DNA from: Saprolegnia diclina VS20
Taxonomy: Eukaryota; Oomycota; Saprolegniomycetes; Saprolegniales; Saprolegniaceae
Assembly (NCBI RefSeq): GCF_000281045.1
Contig: NW_008246162.1
Coordinates: 42,187 to 100,096 of the forward strand
Reading direction: 5' to 3'
Length of the DNA stretch: 57,910 nucleotides
Shown: one piece after another, positions 19,990 through 28,693 of the stretch
How positions within the stretch are numbered: the stretch's first letter is position 1
Layout: every line of letters starts with the position of its first letter
The notes under the pieces: generated by a model
Told to the model about the DNA's origin: nothing
Seen by the model: the letters and a program-made list of their open reading frames with translations, nothing else
The model's database searches: none
Made by a program: the position numbers and the translations under genes

Positions 19990-20874
19990 TTAGCTGCAGT
20001 ACTCTGAGGGGGAATACCGGCTGCGCGAGTCGTCGTCGTCGCTACCGTCAGCAAGCTCCTCGAGGAGCGCATCAAGCTCTTTCATGGAGATCTTGCCCAT
20101 GACGGCAAGAATGACGTCCCAGCCCACTTCATTGTCGTTGAGGCCGGGCATTTTGGCGCGCAGCGCCTGCAGGTGTGCGCGGGTGCTTGCAATAGTCGCT
20201 GCGTTCGTCACGCTCGGCACATACGTCGCAGCCTCCATGCCCGTCGCACGGACGTAGGGGCTAATCGCGCAGTGGCTGTGCGTCGGGAGCTCCGTGTAGA
20301 GCACCGAGAGAAGCGGTGTCCCACGCGGATACTGAAGCGCGCCATCGACAAACGCTTGAGCGACTGCGTGTACGAACGCAGCTTCATCTGGCGAACTCCA
20401 CTGCGGCGCAGACGTCAAGACGGGCGCTGGCATACGGAGGCGTCTTAAGAGAGGCTGCAAAGACCGCCATGTTGCGGGATCCACGCGGGTCGCGCCGCTC
20501 TGCGGGGACGCCGCGACGTTGAACTTGGTCAGCAGCGGCTGCCACAGGCGTTTGCGGGCGTTAATGAACCAGTTTTTGACCTGCGACGGCGTGAGCTGCG
20601 CGGCTCGGGCAAGTGCCTCGCGTTCGCTGGGCGTCGGATACGGGTGCAAAAAGTGTGCGTCCGAGAACATCCACGCGCGGAGGACCATCGTCGATTCCTT
20701 CTCAAGCGCCTTCGTCATGGAACGGTCTGGTGTGAAAATGAAGCCGATGGCACTTACATAGCAGTGCACCTTCGTTGGCGTAGAAAGGACACGCAGCGCA
20801 GATGGCGGCGTCCCACGCCCCGCATTTGAGTCCGGAGGCGGTGCCGTCGCTGGGCGCGAATGATTACTTGACAT
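19990..20874 (-). CDS. TALE-class homeodomain protein
   Basis: Single exon, 294 aa. A homeodomain of the three-amino-acid-loop-extension type spans about residues 52-115: HPYPTPSEREALA (loop and helix 2) and then QVKNWFINARKRLW, with WFINARKR at 102-109. The TALE-specific Ile in the WFxN region is present, so it belongs with PBC/KNOX/MEIS-like factors. Known: TALE proteins bind TGAC-type sites, usually as heterodimers, and control developmental or haploid-diploid switches. The C-terminal 170 residues are not recognised; an acidic tail (ELADGSDDDDSR) ends the protein. A strong splice-donor-like GTAAGT (near residue 40) suggests the N-terminus could be spliced differently, but removing that segment would break the frame, so I keep the unspliced version. 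Confidence 0.85.
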   Translation of the reverse strand: MSSNHSRPATAPPPDSNAGRGTPPSALRVLSTPTKVHCYVSAIGFIFTPDRSMTKALEKESTMVLRAWMFSDAHFLHPYPTPSEREALARAAQLTPSQVKNWFINARKRLWQPLLTKFNVAASPQSGATRVDPATWRSLQPLLRRLRMPAPVLTSAPQWSSPDEAAFVHAVAQAFVDGALQYPRGTPLLSVLYTELPTHSHCAISPYVRATGMEAATYVPSVTNAATIASTRAHLQALRAKMPGLNDNEVGWDVILAVMGKISMKELDALLEELADGSDDDDSRSRYSPSEYCS

Positions 20875-21872
20875 CAGAAGCCTCCTGGACGTTGACGCTA
20901 GCGAATGACAATGCGAAGTGGCCGTAGTGCTACGAAGACAGCGAAGACTGGAGTGTTCGGCCTGTCGACGCAGCTACCATCATGGTCCACGTCCACCTGG
21001 ACCTTGAATTGACAATGGTGATCACGTGCGCGTGTTGCTGGACATGATGGCGTCTACTGCGTGGAACCACGTGTCAAAAGACGTAATCATCTGCTGCCTA
21101 TTGTTCCTCGGCCCCACGCTGTGCTCACTCGTGCACTTCGCGCGAGGTGGTGAATATCTTCGGGCCATTATAGCAAGCAAGTCCACCGTCATCCTTGCAG
21201 TGCTCGTTGTCGCCGGGTTGGTACACAGACAGAGCATCGTCTTGAATCAGACAAAAGTTGGGTACCGTGCACATCAAGCCTTTGCTGAACGTTGGCTCTT
21301 TTGAGAGCGGATGTGGGTGAACCAACCGTTTTGAGCACCAAGTCTGGTCGAACCTTAACCAGTGCCAAGTTGGCTCATGCCATTGCACGAGCTGAAAGGT
21401 GCACAAAAAACAGGGTAGTATTACCACCAACGACGTGACACTCGTATCGAATGTTACTCGATTTTAATGGGTGGCGTTGCGCGACGAGGCGTTCGTTGGA
21501 GCAGTTAGGTTCGGGTGTGCTTTGTTAGCGCACCATATTACCACATCTGTCGATCAATATTTCTTGCGTCGAGCCGGCAACAAGTAGAATTTTCAGGGGT
21601 TGTTCGCGGGAAGACACCAGTCGTATCGGCCACGAGTCAACAGAAGAGAGCGGTGAATGTCGTGCGCCACAAGGTAGCGTCTTTACAATATACTCCCTTC
21701 GTGCCACTGGTCCTACTACTTATCACTATCGTCTCTGAGTGCTACAGCCGTCAAGGATCGCACTTGAGTACTGTGGTATTATTACTCGACAACTACAGTG
21801 TAGCGCGCTGCACCTACCGCAGTCTTCATTTCCAACTTGTGACTATGTTGGGTTGAACTGACTATTTTTGCA

Positions 21873-21982
21873 CAGGTTGCATTTCCCACATCGGTTTCAT
21901 ATTAAAATTTAAAATGAAACCGATGTGGGAAATGCTTTCATATTAAAATTTAATATGAAACCGATGTGGGAAATGCAACCTG
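21873..21982. repeat. Foldback (inverted) repeat with a duplicated arm
   Basis: The outer arms CAGGTTGCATTTCCCACATC and its reverse complement bound the element. The left arm is about 32 bases and is fully matched at the right end. The right arm sequence also occurs a second time internally (about 21915-21936), so the element is arm - inverted arm - inverted arm with AT-rich loops (TTAAAATTTAA). No coding capacity. It could be a miniature inverted-repeat element, or a cruciform or hairpin transcript. I see no clear target-site duplication. Confidence 0.75.
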
Positions 21983-22202
21983 TACTCAATATTGGGTTTC
22001 ACACCCAAGCTTGGTGCTTTCACAATTTGCGGCAACCACTAACACGGGTGCAGCATTCGGGGATGCTGCGGCAAATTGGGCCCTGTAATAAAGGCTGAAT
22101 GCAATAACCATCGGCAGAGCGAGCTGGAACGACGTGTACCGGTACACAGCAGTCTGCGTAATCTATGTCTCGCACGACAAGTTGCGAGAGGGCGTGCAAT
22201 AT

Positions 22203-22352
22203 NNNNNNNNNNNNNNNNNNNNNNNNNNNNNNNNNNNNNNNNNNNNNNNNNNNNNNNNNNNNNNNNNNNNNNNNNNNNNNNNNNNNNNNNNNNNNNNNNN
22301 NNNNNNNNNNNNNNNNNNNNNNNNNNNNNNNNNNNNNNNNNNNNNNNNNNNN
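22203..22352. other. Assembly gap (150 N)
   Basis: A run of 150 undetermined bases, close to the foldback repeat and 34 bases from the end of the DUF4419 gene. The true length is unknown. Confidence 0.98.
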
Positions 22353-22386
22353 GTTAGACGCACATCATGGCAAGCTAGAATCGTCT

Positions 22387-23460
22387 TTACATGCGCTGCT
22401 GCTCGGGCTCGGGCTCGCCGTTCTTGAGGGCAATAGCCCAGCTCAGCGCTGGCGTGAGCGTTGTCTTGTCGTCACTGACAGCAAAGGCCATATGCCCCGC
22501 AAACATGAGTGCGTCATAGGGCGTGCCGTTGTCGTCAATCTTGACGTCGACAGTAAGGTACCCTGGCGGGATGTCGCTCGTATCGACGATCGGGAACTCG
22601 CTCTCGACGTCCTCGCCGTAGTACAAGTGCACTGTCTTCTTATCGCCTTGCCACTTGCCGTCCTCGTTGAACGCGCAAAAGACGCTGAGCCAGCCGCTGA
22701 TGTAGCTTGGACCAGAGCCCCCGCCGATGCGGTGGCAGATGCGGTTCCAAAAGTCAGCGTCGGCATGGCCCTTGGCAGCGACGACAAATTGATCGAGAAT
22801 CGGTGCCAGCATTACCGACCACTCGGACAACGGCCCGCCAAATGTCTTAAACTTGTCGACGCGGGTGCGGATATCTTCCCAGTCGACAACGGTACCCTCC
22901 AGCGTCACTTCGGGGATACCGCAGCAAAGACCAAACTTGTAGCTGAAGTACTTCTTCATCGACGCCATGAGCACGACGCTGGCGACGATCGTGTCGTGGT
23001 CCGTTGTTGTCGAGAAGGCGGGAAGCACCCACTCCTTGAGCGCCGGTTCCACGAGATGCTCTTCCATTTGGTCGATCATTTGCTTGGACAGCTGCCCAAA
23101 GTCGACCGTGTAGAGACTACCGGCAGTGGTGACGACGAGCTCCTTCTGGCCGTCGTGCTTGACGAGCAACGATCGGAGCTCTTCGGCGTTGCCGTTCACG
23201 TACAAGCCAAACTGGACCATGATCGCGAGCCAGATGTCGTCCGGTCGAAGCACGAGGTTGTGGTGGCGATTGTAAGCCTGGATAGCACCGCGGACGAAGC
23301 CACTCGTCGACGCGGCCACCGCGACCTTCACGGGCGTCGCTTGGATGATGTCCTTGCAGCCTTCCTTCTTGAACTCCTTGCATGACGTGATCGGTACATT
23401 TTGGCTGACCTCGCCGTTGTAGGCAGAGAGTTCGACGGACGAGACGGCAAAGGTAACCAT
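22387..23460 (-). CDS. DUF4419 family protein
   Basis: Single exon, 357 aa. Recognised by its conserved blocks: FVRGAIQAYNRHHNLVLRPD, DDIWLAIMVQF.LYVN, then LCCGIPEVTLEGTVVDWEDI, LDQFVVAA, FWNRICHRIGGGSGPSYISG and the end region with DVKIDDNGTPYDALMFAGHM. DUF4419 proteins are common in fungi and oomycetes. Their biochemical role is not established. There is no signal peptide or membrane helix, so it is probably cytosolic. Length and domain coverage look complete. The stop lies only 34 bases from an assembly gap. Confidence 0.88.
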   Translation of the reverse strand: MVTFAVSSVELSAYNGEVSQNVPITSCKEFKKEGCKDIIQATPVKVAVAASTSGFVRGAIQAYNRHHNLVLRPDDIWLAIMVQFGLYVNGNAEELRSLLVKHDGQKELVVTTAGSLYTVDFGQLSKQMIDQMEEHLVEPALKEWVLPAFSTTTDHDTIVASVVLMASMKKYFSYKFGLCCGIPEVTLEGTVVDWEDIRTRVDKFKTFGGPLSEWSVMLAPILDQFVVAAKGHADADFWNRICHRIGGGSGPSYISGWLSVFCAFNEDGKWQGDKKTVHLYYGEDVESEFPIVDTSDIPPGYLTVDVKIDDNGTPYDALMFAGHMAFAVSDDKTTLTPALSWAIALKNGEPEPEQQRM

Positions 23461-24386
23461 GCTGCTCGATCGGGCACGGACGATTGGTAAATGAGCCCCT
23501 CAGACCAGCCGAGGCCATGCAGCATACATTCTGTCGGCCAAGATTTAGCAAATGATTGTCACTGGTGTGAGAAAATCAAAATCATCCACGTGGGCGTGTG
23601 GACCGAGTGGCGTACTCGCATGGATGACGTTCGTCGGCCAAGAGCAGCGCGCGGTCAAAAGTAAGTACGTTTCTGAAAGTTTACTTCAGCTACTAACGCT
23701 GAGTTCGGAATACCAGGCCCTTGGGTTGTTTTCGCGCATATTGGTGTTTGGTGTGCTTTTCGTGTTTTAGGTGTGAAATGACGTGGCAGCGCGTGCCACA
23801 GAAGAGTGATTGTCGAGCGCACCCAACCAGTGCATCCAGGCTTGCCTGCCGACGAGGCTGCCACAAGCAACCAGCCGCGCGTTTGCTGATCGAGAGCTTT
23901 TTGTAAAACTTCAACTGATTCTCCTCTCTGACATGGGTTTGCTACAATACATCAGTGTTTGCCCAAACCGGTGCCCCTCAGGAGACCGATTAAAGGCCCC
24001 ACCTCACTACAAGCGCGACTGGGATTGCAAAGTCAGCTACACTAAGCTTAGTATTGTAGTTGACTTCGCAACCCCAGTTGAGCTTGTAGTGATGAGAGCT
24101 GCACCAATGGTTCGGTATCCTCGGTATCGGTCGGTGCGCCCGTGATTGCTCGACGAAAGGCAAAAACAACCCTGACGTAGTACGCTGCGAAGACTACGTG
24201 CTGCGATAAACTTCTCACTACAACATGTACGCATAGACGTAAATTATCGACCATCGTGCAAGTTTGCGCACCCGTGTGCGCTTGACATGAGTGACACTAT
24301 TCGATGTTCATACATGACTTCGGTAATGCTGCAGTCTGAATCTGAAATAGTGTGAAGTCATTTTCGCATCGTCCATTTCCAGCACC
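23461..24386. other. Intergenic, divergent promoter region
   Basis: About 930 bases between the starts of DUF4419 (minus) and LAMTOR3 (plus). No supported gene or repeat is seen. Confidence 0.55.
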
Positions 24387-24965
24387 ATGTCGGAGGCCGG
24401 TGTCGAAGAGGTACCTCCGTACGACTGTCCGTCGTCATGACTGCTCACGCGTGGACGTAGAAGTTGCGCGTGCTCCTCGAGCGGTAGCCTAGGCTTGCGT
24501 TCTCGGCGCCCATATCTTGAACCATCGTAGGTACGAATCGCTCACGGCGATCCTCGTCTCGACGTCCGAGGGCGTCCCGCTCCTGCGCGGTGCGTACAAT
24601 GCGCCGTTGATTCAGGACCTGATTCGCCGTAGTTGAGCCCGAGGGCGAAGCTGAGCACCCGCTTGAGGATGCTGAGACGGTACTTCCGAGCGTCTTTGCT
24701 GCCGCCGCCGAGCAGGTTGGGTCTCGGTGCTGGATGTGACGACCAAAGTTTCTGCTAGGCGGGGAAGCTCCAGTTTGGCGCAATGAAGTCTGTCACGTGC
24801 TTTTTCGACGACACGGTGCTTATTCATCTGAACCACCTTCCGCTCGTGACGACGCTCATTGCTCAAGACACGGCGACCGTCGGTGCGTTTCTCGACTTGG
24901 CGGACGATCTTCAAGTGCTCTTAACACCGCTGAAGAAGGCAGTCGAGGCCTCCGAGGGCCATTAA
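24387..24965 (+). CDS. LAMTOR3: LAMTOR3 (MP1) Ragulator subunit
   Basis: Five exons: 24387-24410, 24461-24483, 24531-24589, 24633-24715 and 24759-24965 (introns 50, 47, 43 and 43 nt); 131 aa against 124 in animals. The rebuilt chain follows LAMTOR3 along its length: LTAILVSTSEGVPLLR (animal: AIVVSDRDGVPVIKV), LPSVFAAAAEQAGKLQFG (animal: LSTFALATDQGSKLG), and VLIHLNHLPLVTTLIA (animal: VVQFNRLPLVVSFIA). Known of the family: LAMTOR3 forms a roadblock heterodimer with LAMTOR2 inside Ragulator, which anchors Rag GTPases, TORC1 and MAPK signalling on late endosomes. The gene is invisible to simple ORF calling because the first two exons are 24 and 23 nt. It is convergent with the EXS gene, 33 bases away. 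Confidence 0.85.
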
Positions 24966-24998
24966 GCTTGACTCTAATGCCTTAAATACCCTATCGTT

Positions 24999-26390
24999 CT
25001 ACGCCACAAGCTGCCGGTCGTCCGAAGGCTTGGTGGCATGTTTGCGTGGGCTCAGAGGCTGGTGGTGAAGCAGAGGTCTAGTGTCGTCAACATCGTCGTC
25101 GGCATCGCTGTCGGCGTCCAGCGTCGTCATTGTCTCTTCGAGCACATTGAGCTTGTCATTGCTATTTTTTGGCTTGAGGCTCCGAAGCAGACTAGGAGCT
25201 TTCTGGGTGTCGGCCGGCCGGAGCTCAAAGCCGTGCTTCAGACACTGCCACTCGACACGAAAGCAGTTCCACATGCAGCGCCGAAGGACTTCTGCGACTT
25301 GCATGACCACCTTGAACTCGGCGCCGACGAGGTCGACCCACTCCCAGTTGGACGTTGCCCAAAGAATGCGAAGGCCGCCGTCGACACCCATCGCGACGTA
25401 ATACACAAACGGGCTCTTGTAGTGGAGCTCCTGACGCAGGTATGGGTAGTGCTGCACTGGCGTGACGACGTGGCTCTCGAGGTCTCGGCTCGGCGCGGGA
25501 GCTGGTTGGCAAAGCCCCCAGTCCATGACGACGTCCCAGAAGAACGAGTAGAGTGAGTTACAGCACGCACATAGTAGGAACATGGTCTGTCCGTCGAGGA
25601 CGAGAAAGCTCGTACTTGCAGGTGCTGTGCCGAAGATCGCAGGGAGCGCGCCGACGACGATGACGCCGAGGCCCGTGCCGTACTTGAACGTGTTGAGGAG
25701 ATGCAAGAACTTGTCGTTGGCGAGGGGTGCGCGGCGATAGGAGATGAGACATTGTGTCGCGCGAATGAGGTACGGCCACGCTGCGCAGAGATACGGCAGC
25801 GGGTGTGGCTTCATCTTGGCGTCGTACCAGTCGGAATGGCGCCCGTCCAGTGACTCCATGAGCATGAGGACGCCGACCGCAACGTCGTAAAAGACCTTGG
25901 ACATGGACGTGAGCCCATCGGCGAGAAAGACTTCGACAAATGGCGTCTCGGTCATTGGCAGTCGCAGCGTCGCTGTGCCCTTCCAAGAGAGCGGAAACAC
26001 GCATTTGTAGAGCTTCTTGCCGAGGAACATGCGCGCACGCCGGTGTAAGACATCAAACGGCGCGAAGAGCAAGAGCAGCACGACGAGGCAGTAGAAGACG
26101 AGCGCGACCTCGTGGAACTTGGCCATAACAAGCACGAGGCTGCGGCGAAAGGCGATGTAGAGCAGCCCGAGTATGGCAAAGAGGAGCGCTGCAAAGGAGC
26201 CGAGGCCGCACGCCGTCGGGAGGTCGCCGTCCTTGGCACCCATGACGCGCTCGAGCGGGAAGCCCATGCGCTGGAATACATAGAGGTTTCCGGCAGTGCC
26301 CAGCAGGAAGACGTTGACCGCGAGCGGTCCGCCGAAGAAGGACGCGACCTCCGATGGCATGGCAAAGAGTGGCTTCTCCGGTAACGTCAT
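24999..26390 (-). CDS. EXS-domain (ERD1/XPR1/SYG1) membrane protein lacking SPX
   Basis: Single exon, 463 aa. The N-terminal third has about three to four membrane helices; residues about 150-390 are an EXS domain with its typical blocks: FLADGLTSMSKVFYD, WPYLIRATQCLISY, LLNTFKYGTG, YSFFWDVVMDWGL and a final stretch with VDLVGAEFKVVMQ.AEVLRRCMWN. The last 70 residues are polar and acidic. Known of the family: EXS proteins such as XPR1/PHO1 export phosphate with an N-terminal SPX inositol-pyrophosphate sensor; ERD1-type members have no SPX and work at the Golgi in phosphate recycling. There is no SPX here, so the ERD1 type is the better match. Two Met near the start allow a start nine codons later. 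Confidence 0.9.
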   Translation of the reverse strand: MTLPEKPLFAMPSEVASFFGGPLAVNVFLLGTAGNLYVFQRMGFPLERVMGAKDGDLPTACGLGSFAALLFAILGLLYIAFRRSLVLVMAKFHEVALVFYCLVVLLLLFAPFDVLHRRARMFLGKKLYKCVFPLSWKGTATLRLPMTETPFVEVFLADGLTSMSKVFYDVAVGVLMLMESLDGRHSDWYDAKMKPHPLPYLCAAWPYLIRATQCLISYRRAPLANDKFLHLLNTFKYGTGLGVIVVGALPAIFGTAPASTSFLVLDGQTMFLLCACCNSLYSFFWDVVMDWGLCQPAPAPSRDLESHVVTPVQHYPYLRQELHYKSPFVYYVAMGVDGGLRILWATSNWEWVDLVGAEFKVVMQVAEVLRRCMWNCFRVEWQCLKHGFELRPADTQKAPSLLRSLKPKNSNDKLNVLEETMTTLDADSDADDDVDDTRPLLHHQPLSPRKHATKPSDDRQLVA

Positions 26391-26875
26391 CCGGATGCCT
26401 CAACCGTTACGTCGCAGGTTTCTATGAGTCGGCGGCGGCAGCAACAAGCCTGGCCAAGAGACGCGTTACCAAGTCCACAGCGCCTCCTGGTGGCCGGCTA
26501 GCAGACTTGCTCGCGGGCAGCGAGATGCGATGCGACGCGGTGGCCATGGACGCGCCAGTGGCTATCCTTGCTGGTCGCATGGACAATACGACCTGCCGCC
26601 AAGACGGCGCGTGATGCAGCGCGGGTCGTCGGCCATGTGACGTCAGGCATCATGTATTACGTGCACGCAAGGTGATCGTGGTTGCCACTTGGTCGCTTGC
26701 GCAGAATCCATGCAGAGGAGGATCGGCCGCTTCGTCGACTCAGACAGCCTCGCGTGCTTGGAAAGGCGAACAAGAGACGGCGGCAACGCATCATGTATTG
26801 TTAGGTGTACTATGAGCGTGAATAATAAACTAAGGAATAGATAGCGAAGAAAGTGACAGGGGAATAGGGCGGCCT
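26391..26875. other. Intergenic
   Basis: About 485 bases between the start of the EXS gene and the end of the KIX-LRR gene. Nothing supported is seen apart from AT-rich sequence with AATAATAAAC near 26820, a possible minus-strand 3' end region. Confidence 0.5.
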
Positions 26876-28174
26876 TCATGCGGCCATGGTCGGGGCACCG
26901 GTGACTTTGTGCAGCTTGGGCATCATGCCGCCAGAGACAGCGGCTTGGATAATGTTTTGTACGCCGCGGGCGCTGATAAAGTTGTCTTCGAGACCGAGGA
27001 ACCGCAGCTGCGGGCAGAGCGTGCTCGACAGGAGAGCGATCACGGGCGCGACGCTGTTGTCTGTAATGATGTTGCCGCCCATGCAGAGGTACTTGAGCTG
27101 CGGACACGTCCCAGCGCCAAGCGCCTGCATGATGCGCTTCAAGCCCGACTCGCCAATGTAATTCCGGCGCAGGTCGAGGCGCGTAAGGTTCGGCACCTCG
27201 CCAGTCCGCAACAAGGCGGCAATGTCGACCGTGCCCGAGTCCGAGAAGCTGTTGCCCCCGAGCAAGAGATCTTCCAGCAGCGGCGTCGCGCCGCGCTGGA
27301 GGGCGCCGCAGAGCGCGTGGATCCCGTTGTCTCGACATGTGTTCGTAAACGACGAGACAAGGCGCAAGCGACGGAGGTTGGCACCCGCACCCATCGAAAA
27401 AGCGCTGGCGAGCTTCGAGACGACGCGCTCGCCGACATTGTCCTGCGATATGTCGAGCTCACTGCAACCCCAGGCGTGTAGCGCAACATCACTGTCCATG
27501 CAGTTGTCGTCGCTGATCTTCGATGGATTGTACACTTCGAGGCTCTCGAGGTTCTTCAATTGGACCAGGAAAGTCTCTTTCTGGAGCTCAAACGCCGATG
27601 CAAGGGCACGCACCGTCACGCGCAGCGTTAAGACGCACGTAGGTAGTAGCTGGGCGGCCTTCCTGCACACCGCGACGTGTCGAAGCGCGTCAGCGCCGTC
27701 CAGAAAGCTGTACACATGGCGGACGATATCGTCGTTGTGGCACAAGAAGACCGACGTCTCGGCGGTCGAGCTGGTCTTCCGTCGCGTAGAAGGAGAGCAC
27801 TCGTCGTCGGTGGCGGGCTCATGCATGGTCTTGCGCTTGTGCTTGGCCGTCGCAGCCTCGTGGTAGCTCAGAGACACGAGGCTCTGCAGGCGTCGGCGCA
27901 GCGTGTTGATGTCCTTGTACTCTTCAAACGATGCGGCGCGACTATAGAGGCTGAGCTCGATGCGTTTCGCGAGAGACGGCGTCTTCTCGTCCCAGACGTC
28001 GCTGGCACCCCGCGGCTTTGTGCGGCGCGTCATGGCGATGATGCGCTGCACCATGAGGCGTCGCTCGGGCAAGTCGTTGGCAGACTGCCACTGCACGAGG
28101 TCCATCGTGTAGCGGTCGACATCAGTGGCCCACGTGAGTGTCTTGGGTGTAGCGTCCAGTATTGTCGTCGCCAT
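26876..28174 (-). CDS. KIX-like domain plus leucine-rich-repeat protein
   Basis: Single exon, 432 aa from the ATG at 28174; the frame continues upstream to 28411 but that part is not protein-like. Residues about 18-102 resemble a KIX three-helix domain: ERRLMVQRIIAMTRR, then LAKRIELSLYSRAASFEEY and TLRRRLQSLV, the last two being the strongest KIX-type match. A Lys-rich nuclear-type linker follows, then an F-box-like stretch (DDIVRHVYSFLDGADALRHV), then RNI-type leucine-rich repeats to the end (LEDLLLGGNSFSDSGTVDI, LTRLDLRRNYIGESGLKRI, LKYLCMGGNIITDNSV, LRFLGLEDNFISARGV). Known: KIX domains bind activation domains. Inference: a nuclear adaptor linking activators to an LRR partner. The F-box-like label is weak. 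Confidence 0.72.
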   Translation of the reverse strand: MATTILDATPKTLTWATDVDRYTMDLVQWQSANDLPERRLMVQRIIAMTRRTKPRGASDVWDEKTPSLAKRIELSLYSRAASFEEYKDINTLRRRLQSLVSLSYHEAATAKHKRKTMHEPATDDECSPSTRRKTSSTAETSVFLCHNDDIVRHVYSFLDGADALRHVAVCRKAAQLLPTCVLTLRVTVRALASAFELQKETFLVQLKNLESLEVYNPSKISDDNCMDSDVALHAWGCSELDISQDNVGERVVSKLASAFSMGAGANLRRLRLVSSFTNTCRDNGIHALCGALQRGATPLLEDLLLGGNSFSDSGTVDIAALLRTGEVPNLTRLDLRRNYIGESGLKRIMQALGAGTCPQLKYLCMGGNIITDNSVAPVIALLSSTLCPQLRFLGLEDNFISARGVQNIIQAAVSGGMMPKLHKVTGAPTMAA

Positions 28175-28693
28175 TCTGGCTTGTCTGTCTCGGGTCGCGC
28201 GAGTTGGCAAATGATTGCTCTGTCCGAGTTGCTCAAAATATCGAACGCTGGAAAAACGAAAAACCCACTGGTCGTGCCACGTTTGGCCCAAAAAACGTGC
28301 CTTTAACCTGCACCTTGGAGGCGTAAAACCGATCACATTGGGTTGACTATCGGATAGCCGTGGAGATGGTGCGGAAGGTTTCGAAAGCAGCTGGTGCGAT
28401 ACAAACATCAAGTGTGGCCTGGGCGCCCAGGCCGCGCCGGTTCCGGATCACTTAGAGTTTGTATGGAAGGACCCACCAGGTGGCCGCTCCTCTTCGTTGA
28501 ACACAACGTGCGATTCCACGGTGATTTTATGGACGCGCCTATACAATTCCTCCCATGTCTTTGATTTTCCGCAATATTATATTAGCAACAGACCTGCGTA
28601 CCAGCGTATTAATATCCTGAGCGCCTTCGAATCGAAGCCACGCTGCTATAAATAGACTCGGATCCAAAGAAGATTTTATTTTATTACAAAGAT
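28175..28693. other. Intergenic
   Basis: About 520 bases. It contains the KIX-LRR promoter and the 3' flank of the VPS9 gene. A TATAAATA at 28647-28654 lies at the 3' side of the VPS9 gene and is probably chance. Confidence 0.5.

Larger units (their letters stand above)
20875..22386. other. Gene-poor, AT-rich interval with a foldback and an assembly gap
   Basis: About 1.5 kb between the TALE and DUF4419 genes. It contains a 110-bp foldback repeat (21873-21982) and 150 undetermined bases (22203-22352). Open frames here are short and match nothing I know. Confidence 0.6.

Noticed and set aside
22165-23385. Long plus-strand ORF reading through the N run
   Set aside because: Antisense to DUF4419 and opened by undetermined bases.
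28647-28654. TATAAATA, TATA-box-like
   Set aside because: Lies at the 3' end of the VPS9 gene and far from any start in the right direction.
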